Below the pieces are notes generated by a model, which was given only the letters and a program-made list of their open reading frames with translations, was not told where the DNA came from and did not search any database. Position numbers and translations under genes: made by a program. From assembly GCA_009778325.1 (NCBI GenBank), contig WRJZ01000031.1, forward strand, positions 1 through 45,466: a stretch of DNA of 45,466 nucleotides, read 5' to 3'. Positions 42,001-45,466 of this stretch are shown here, piece after piece. Source of the stretch: Candidatus Endomicrobium neocapritermitis (GTDB lineage: Bacteria > Elusimicrobiota > Endomicrobiia > Endomicrobiales > Endomicrobiaceae). Each line of letters opens with the position of its first letter. Position 1 is the stretch's first letter.

Positions 42001-42572
42001 ATATCTAAAACTCCTTCATTGTATATCGCGCCGCCCCTTGCTGTTCCGGAACTGGCGGAAACGGAATTATTTAAAAACGACGAATTCAATATGTTTACTG
42101 TCCCGCTGCTGCTATTATAAATTGCTCCTCCGTAAGCTTTCGCATCCGTCTCTAAACTTTCATTTACCGCTGAATTACCAGAAAAAGTCGAATACTCCAC
42201 ATTAAAAATACCGTCATTATTCAGCACGCCGCCAAAAGAATGAGTGTCGGAGCTAGCCGTAAAATTTTGGAAGTTCGTCAAAGTCATAGTCGAAAAAGAT
42301 AACTCCTTGCTATCGCTTACGCTAAATACGGAACCAAATTCATTCCCGTCGATTGTAAAACCTTCTCCTAAAATTTCAAGAATGTCAGCTCCCTGAACAT
42401 TTATTGTTCCAGAAACGATTATATCCGATGACAAACTAATAGAATATGAAGGAGACGAAACCAAAAGTTCCGCGTTAAAATCATCAAAATTATCAACAGA
42501 GATTGCATAAGCAAAAGATACGCAGCAAACAGCCGCAAACATAACACATAAAACAGCAAAAACTTTTTTCAT
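39090..42572 (-). CDS. Large autotransporter with Asn/Ser-rich beta-helix passenger
   Basis: 1,160 residues. Signal peptide MKKVFAVLCVMFAAVCCVSFAYA. The passenger (about 24-880) has two similar halves. Each begins with a pectate-lyase-like segment (TIDGNEFGSVFSV; TINGNQVSNIFRL), then polymorphic-outer-membrane-protein-like repeats (GGAIYN, GGAVYNLG, GGAIYSSSG, FTGNRA, FKDNKAG), and ends in long loops with T-I-N-L-Q-S-G-T-L-R-L-G. The C-terminal about 280 residues are the beta-barrel (from QGLWLRPYAYNED), closing with SVRWSF, a terminal Phe. Probably a surface adhesin. It sits between valS and rph in one orientation, 35 bp from valS. Confidence 0.94.
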   Translation of the reverse strand: MKKVFAVLCVMFAAVCCVSFAYAISVDNFDDFNAELLVSSPSYSISLSSDIIVSGTINVQGADILEILGEGFTIDGNEFGSVFSVSDSKELSFSTMTLTNFQNFTASSDTHSFGGVLNNDGIFNVEYSTFSGNSAVNESLETDAKAYGGAIYNSSSGTVNILNSSFLNNSVSASSGTARGGAIYNEGVLDITADGGNVEFTGNRATGASNAIHNAGEVNFRVNNDDNMIIINDAITGDGGTINIINASTNSIIAINNSLTGNTINLQSGTLRLGIFDGIKDPENEGTYLTAQSRGSIGTSALRNDFFMYDGSCLDMRNTRSDDIVYVTTFSVVSGTAALKIDVDLDKLRSDTININGEVPGNGKLVFYGMRILSDFTAGVSGDIRIFTGSVSTDVAKYIEDVNFFTYGSNTVYQVTKGSDDYSLNFLLLRYSTDTFQDAVDVGTGTRNYVLENDYYLPSSFNPVLSTGTLLLDGYGADGKPVTINGNQVSNIFRLENTDTYLEAKNLIITNAKAEEGGAVYNAGSAAFTNVTFEKNIAESTSAIAQGGAVYNLGISTFSNVTFNENIVKSTSTAAQGGAIYNESVLKLYDSSFIGNVAEGTGTAGGAIYSSSGIVNIIANGANVEFKDNKAGGISNAIHASSGAKINLNAVLGKTIFFYDAITSDGNDNIININASSDDDSTVGALSAKSLTPRTGGIIYLDADMSQFGNLNSSSGNTVNLYGGTLQLGKNVTFFEDVTFNMYAGSRIDMTNGQTGDNIAVTDFNLPDTGNAYLSIDVDLNKGEIDTLIGTALNNNSGRLVIDGFKVLNDMRNIGNRIVVQIADDGNLQNALMLASPKEEILGPVFTYFVSYNGGNLEFEYAFDFNPSIFIAPITLQTGGYLGQLNSYEQAFAMIDEAVSYEGAQGLWLRPYAYNEDVKLNKNLTVSNEAYGAYMGYNSAPSDIGRDFSGVFSIYGAYNASYQTYKNDTEITQGGGLLGATAVLFKERFFTAITANMGLINEHGKGKYGEDHFMMYTRGIAVKTGYNIHLDGREKYALQPSLDLSYSMVDIAPYKNTAGVEVNVGRFAPFHVEPGLKLSADLKKGMTSFVNVNMTWTLMGDTDCTANGIELPVMSIDPYMQYGVGLRKAFSEAISAGAELYGRSLGRTGVGGQMSVRWSF

Positions 42573-42607
42573 CGTTACCCCGTCTATATTTTTATTTTTC
42601 TTAACTT

Positions 42608-45307
42608 CTATCCCAAAAATTTAAGGCTTTCGTTTATTTTTTCGATTTTTGTTGTTGCTTCCGATAAGCGCGCTTTTATTTTTTCTATTTCGATTTCAGG
42701 CGCTCTTTTTACGAAATTATCATTTTGAAGTTTGGAATTTGTCCTTTCAATTTCCTGTTGGGCAAGAACGATTTCTTTTGAAAGCCTCGCTTTTTCTTTT
42801 TCAATATCAATAAGTCCTTCCAAAGGCAAAAATATTTCAAAACCGCTTGCAACGGCCAAAGCAGAATTTTTCGGCCGGGCAATATTTTCGCCGAACTTTA
42901 TCGAGCTTATCTTGGCAAGCTGTTTTATATAACTTGCATTATTTTGAACATTTGCTTTCTTTGAGCCGTCAAGAACATTAAATATTGCCTCAATCTGCAC
43001 CGCAGGAGAAATATTCATTTCGCTGCGTATTGTTCTGATTCGTGTTATTATTTCCTGAACAACTGACATTTCCTGTATTGCCGTGTCTGTATCACTCCTC
43101 GCAATGACAGGCAAGAAAGAAGATTCTGCAATTATTTGCCGTACATCCGTTGCCGTTGATTCGTAATTCGTAATTCGTAATTCGTAATTGCCGTTAACAA
43201 ATTCCCAAATTTCCGCAGTTATAAACGGCATTATCGGAGACAAAAGCTGAAGCGTTCCTTTCAATATATACACCAGTATGGAAAGAACCTGCTTTTTAAC
43301 TTCTTTGTCTTCGGACATGATACGGATTTTTGACAGCTCTATGTACCAGTCGCAGTACTTTGTCCAGAAAAAATCATAGAGCTCTCTTGCCGCTGTGTCT
43401 ATATCATACGATTCGTAAGAAGATTTTACTTTTTTTGCCGTATTTGCGAACTCCGCGATTATCCACTCATCCGCAAGTTCGGAAGGTTTAACTTCGCCAA
43501 GCCCGCCTATCCCTTCAAGATTCATTATGATAAACCGCGACGCGTTCCAGATTTTATTGGCAAAATTTCTGGCTGCCAAAAATGACTCATCGGAAATCTG
43601 CATGTCTCTTCCGGGAGCGGCAGCCTGCGCAAGCGAAAATCTTAACGCGTCTGTGCCGAACTTATCCATTGTCCCGAGCGGGTCGATTACATTGCCTAAT
43701 GATTTTGACATTTTTTTGCCGCTTTTATCCCTGACTATTCCGTGAATAAAAATATCGTTATACGGAATTTCATTCATAAATTCCAAACCGAACTGAACCA
43801 TTCTTGCTACCCATAAATAAAGAATTTCGTGACCCGTAGCTAAAACGGAAGTCGGATAAAAATATTTTAAATCTTCATTATTTTCATTTGAACCCCAGTT
43901 GAAAACGCTCATCGGCCATAATGCCGAAGAAAACCACGTGTCAAGAACATCTTCATCCTGCGAAAACTTTGTTCCTTTGCAAGAATTACATTCTTTGGGA
44001 GTTTCAAAAGCGGCAACTGGTTTGCAATCGGTTTTTTTCTGACCGTTTTCATCAACGCAGTAGTAAACCGGAATTCTGTGCCCCCACCAAATTTGGCGGC
44101 TTATACACCAGTCTCTGAGGTTTTCAAGCCACAGAACATAAGGCTTTTTCCACGACGGCGGATAAAATTTCGTTTCTTCTTTATTTGCGGCGTCAACAGC
44201 CCTTTTAGACATTTCTCCGACATTTAAAAACCACTGTTCGGACATTAACGGTTCGATTGTAGTCCCGCATCTGTAACATCTTCCTACAGAATGCGAATAT
44301 TCTTCGGTATTTATTAGCAAATCCTGCGAAAGCAGGTCTTCAACAACCGCTTTTCTCGCGTCGGCAACATTCATGCCTTCGTATTTTCCGGGAACATTCA
44401 TCATTTTTCCCTTAGTATCGATAATCTCTATTATTTCAAGGTCATTTCTTTTTGCAATTTCATAATCTGTCGCATCATGCGCCGGAGTAACTTTTACCGC
44501 GCCGGTTCCGAACGTCTGATCCACAATATAATCCGCGACAATTTTTATTTCTCTGTTAACCAAAGGAAGGATTATTGTTTTTCCTACAAGCTTTGTGTAT
44601 CTTTCATCGTTAGGGTTTACGGCAACCGCTGTATCGCCAAGCATTGTTTCCGGCCTGGTAGTGGCAACAACAATATATTCATCGGAATTTTTAAGCGGAT
44701 ATTTTATATGCCACAAACTGCTCTTTTCATTTTCGTGTTCAACTTCAATATCGGATAAAGCCGTACCGCATCTTGTGCACCAGTTAACAAGTCTTTTGCC
44801 TCTGTATATAAGGCCTTTTCCATAAAGTTTTATAAAAGCTTTTTTAACGGCTTTTGAACGCTCTTCATCCATAGTAAAAGCCGTTCTGTCCCAGTCCAAA
44901 CCGCAGCCGAGTTTTTTAAGCTGGTCTAAAATAATATCGCCGGTTTCAACTCTCCACTGCCACATAGTTTCAAGAAATTTTTCCCTGCCTAAGTCGTATT
45001 TGGTTTTTCCTTCTTTTTTTAAAAGTTTTTCAACCACATTCTGCGTGGCAATTCCTCCGTGGTCCGTTCCCGGAACCCAGCATGTATTAAAACCCTGCAG
45101 TTTTTTAAATCTTATGATAATGTCCTGAAGAGTATTATTGAGCGCGTGCCCCATATGAAGCGAACCTGTGACATTCGGAGGCGGTATGACTATGGTGAAC
45201 GGTTTTCTGATTGAATCGGGCTTGACGGCAAACGTCTTATTTTCTATCCAATACTTATACCATTTTTGTTCAACGTCTTTAGGGTTATAAACTTTTTCCA
45301 TTTCCAT
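42608..45307 (-). CDS. valS: Valyl-tRNA synthetase with repeat-derived inserts
   Basis: 899 residues from the ATG at 45307, preceded by AAAGGTG at 6 nt; a GTG three codons upstream lies inside that ribosome site. Charges tRNA-Val. HMGH signature at about 51-54 (PPNVTGSLHMGHALN), editing domain with TTRPETMLGDTAVAVNP (about 218) and GTGAVKVTPAHDATDY, KMSKS at about 530, WWGHRIPVYYC, anticodon-binding domain, and the C-terminal coiled coil (IDIEKEKARLSKEI). In the anticodon-binding domain, after PFITAEIWEFVNG, the product of a palindromic-repeat arm (NYELRITNYESTATD) and a second repeat-like stretch (VIARSDTDTAIQ) replace the usual short linker. Both keep the frame. Confidence 0.96.
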   Translation of the reverse strand: MEMEKVYNPKDVEQKWYKYWIENKTFAVKPDSIRKPFTIVIPPPNVTGSLHMGHALNNTLQDIIIRFKKLQGFNTCWVPGTDHGGIATQNVVEKLLKKEGKTKYDLGREKFLETMWQWRVETGDIILDQLKKLGCGLDWDRTAFTMDEERSKAVKKAFIKLYGKGLIYRGKRLVNWCTRCGTALSDIEVEHENEKSSLWHIKYPLKNSDEYIVVATTRPETMLGDTAVAVNPNDERYTKLVGKTIILPLVNREIKIVADYIVDQTFGTGAVKVTPAHDATDYEIAKRNDLEIIEIIDTKGKMMNVPGKYEGMNVADARKAVVEDLLSQDLLINTEEYSHSVGRCYRCGTTIEPLMSEQWFLNVGEMSKRAVDAANKEETKFYPPSWKKPYVLWLENLRDWCISRQIWWGHRIPVYYCVDENGQKKTDCKPVAAFETPKECNSCKGTKFSQDEDVLDTWFSSALWPMSVFNWGSNENNEDLKYFYPTSVLATGHEILYLWVARMVQFGLEFMNEIPYNDIFIHGIVRDKSGKKMSKSLGNVIDPLGTMDKFGTDALRFSLAQAAAPGRDMQISDESFLAARNFANKIWNASRFIIMNLEGIGGLGEVKPSELADEWIIAEFANTAKKVKSSYESYDIDTAARELYDFFWTKYCDWYIELSKIRIMSEDKEVKKQVLSILVYILKGTLQLLSPIMPFITAEIWEFVNGNYELRITNYESTATDVRQIIAESSFLPVIARSDTDTAIQEMSVVQEIITRIRTIRSEMNISPAVQIEAIFNVLDGSKKANVQNNASYIKQLAKISSIKFGENIARPKNSALAVASGFEIFLPLEGLIDIEKEKARLSKEIVLAQQEIERTNSKLQNDNFVKRAPEIEIEKIKARLSEATTKIEKINESLKFLG
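43080..43112 (-). repeat. GTCATTGCGAGG-type repeat inside valS
   Basis: On the minus strand CCTGTCATTGCGAGGAGTGA then ACACGGCAAT. This resembles a short interspersed repeat beginning GTCATTGCGAGG that occurs in many bacterial genomes (from memory). It is read in frame as VIARSDTDTAIQ. Only one copy is seen in this window. Confidence 0.5.
43150..43198 (-). repeat. Half copy of palindromic repeat B inside valS
   Basis: On the minus strand AACGGCAATTACGAATTACG, further ACGAATT units, then CAACGGCAA. The flanks AACGGCAATTACG and ACGGCAA match the left arm of the complete copy at 20966-21008. Translated in frame as NGNYELRITNYESTAT. Confidence 0.88.
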
Positions 45308-45386
45308 ATCATGCACCTTTTTTTGAAATAATAGGAAATTATATCAAAATTTAATGCTTTTTTAAATAAAACAATGAGGCATGTCA

Positions 45387-45442
45387 TTTAAAAATTAAAA
45401 CTGGACTGAATTTAAAAAGATTTAAAAATTAAAAGTGGACTG
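45387..45442. repeat. 22-bp direct repeat at the window edge
   Basis: TTTAAAAATTAAAACTGGACTG (45387-45408, written here split as TTTAAAAATTAAAA then CTGGACTG) recurs at 45421-45442 with one change. It lies upstream of valS and may continue beyond the window. Confidence 0.6.
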
Positions 45443-45466
45443 GACTATATAAAATACTTTAATCCA

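Overview
The window looks like a chromosomal segment of an A+T-rich, diderm bacterium. Two autotransporters with C-terminal beta-barrels, a small outer-membrane barrel protein and many signal peptides show an outer membrane. The overall style (autotransporters with GGAIYN-type passengers, long intergenic palindromes, a giant exported protein) recalls Elusimicrobiota such as Endomicrobium, with Omnitrophota as an alternative. This is inference from gene style; there is no rRNA here to prove it.

Layout. 1-4602 (minus strand): a 19-repeat TPR protein running off the left edge, a small membrane protein, and the CCA-adding enzyme. 4717-16197 (minus): one uninterrupted 3,826-codon gene for an exported giant protein. 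It carries a complete set of phosphohexomutase motifs inside a block whose base composition is far more G+C-rich than the rest of the gene. 16247-20871 (minus): a small exported protein, a hipBA toxin-antitoxin pair with a well-defined promoter/operator, glucose-6-phosphate isomerase, and an outer-membrane barrel protein. 21104-25731 (plus): a TrmH-family RNA methyltransferase; an ECF sigma / anti-sigma / Spy-like sensor operon followed by two exported proteins; and a small gene that may belong to an older insertion.

25849-37598 is an integrated mobile element of about 11.7 kb in the 3' end of tRNA-Pro(UGG). It is bounded by a 17-bp direct repeat (attL/attR) and has tandem TTTTAGTCTCA sites at both ends. 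It encodes an AAA_14/DUF4143 ATPase, two phage-type small proteins, a run of very small proteins with strong ribosome binding sites, an autotransporter behind a long structured leader, a 35-residue basic peptide, a Cys-rich PD-(D/E)XK nuclease-like protein, a winged-helix regulator, a gene II/X-type replication initiator, an excisionase-like protein and a tyrosine integrase. Just outside attL lies the C-terminal stub of a second, related integrase, so this tRNA has probably been used at least twice.

37669-45307 (minus) returns to the chromosome: rdgB, rph, a 1,160-residue autotransporter and valS. Three families of long palindromic repeats (here A, B and C) sit in intergenic spaces, abut or enter the 3' ends of genes, and in one case contribute an in-frame peptide to valyl-tRNA synthetase.

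Strongest leads: the giant protein with its compositionally distinct phosphomutase block; the mobile element with its attenuator-like leader and small-protein cassette; and the palindromic repeats that have become coding sequence.
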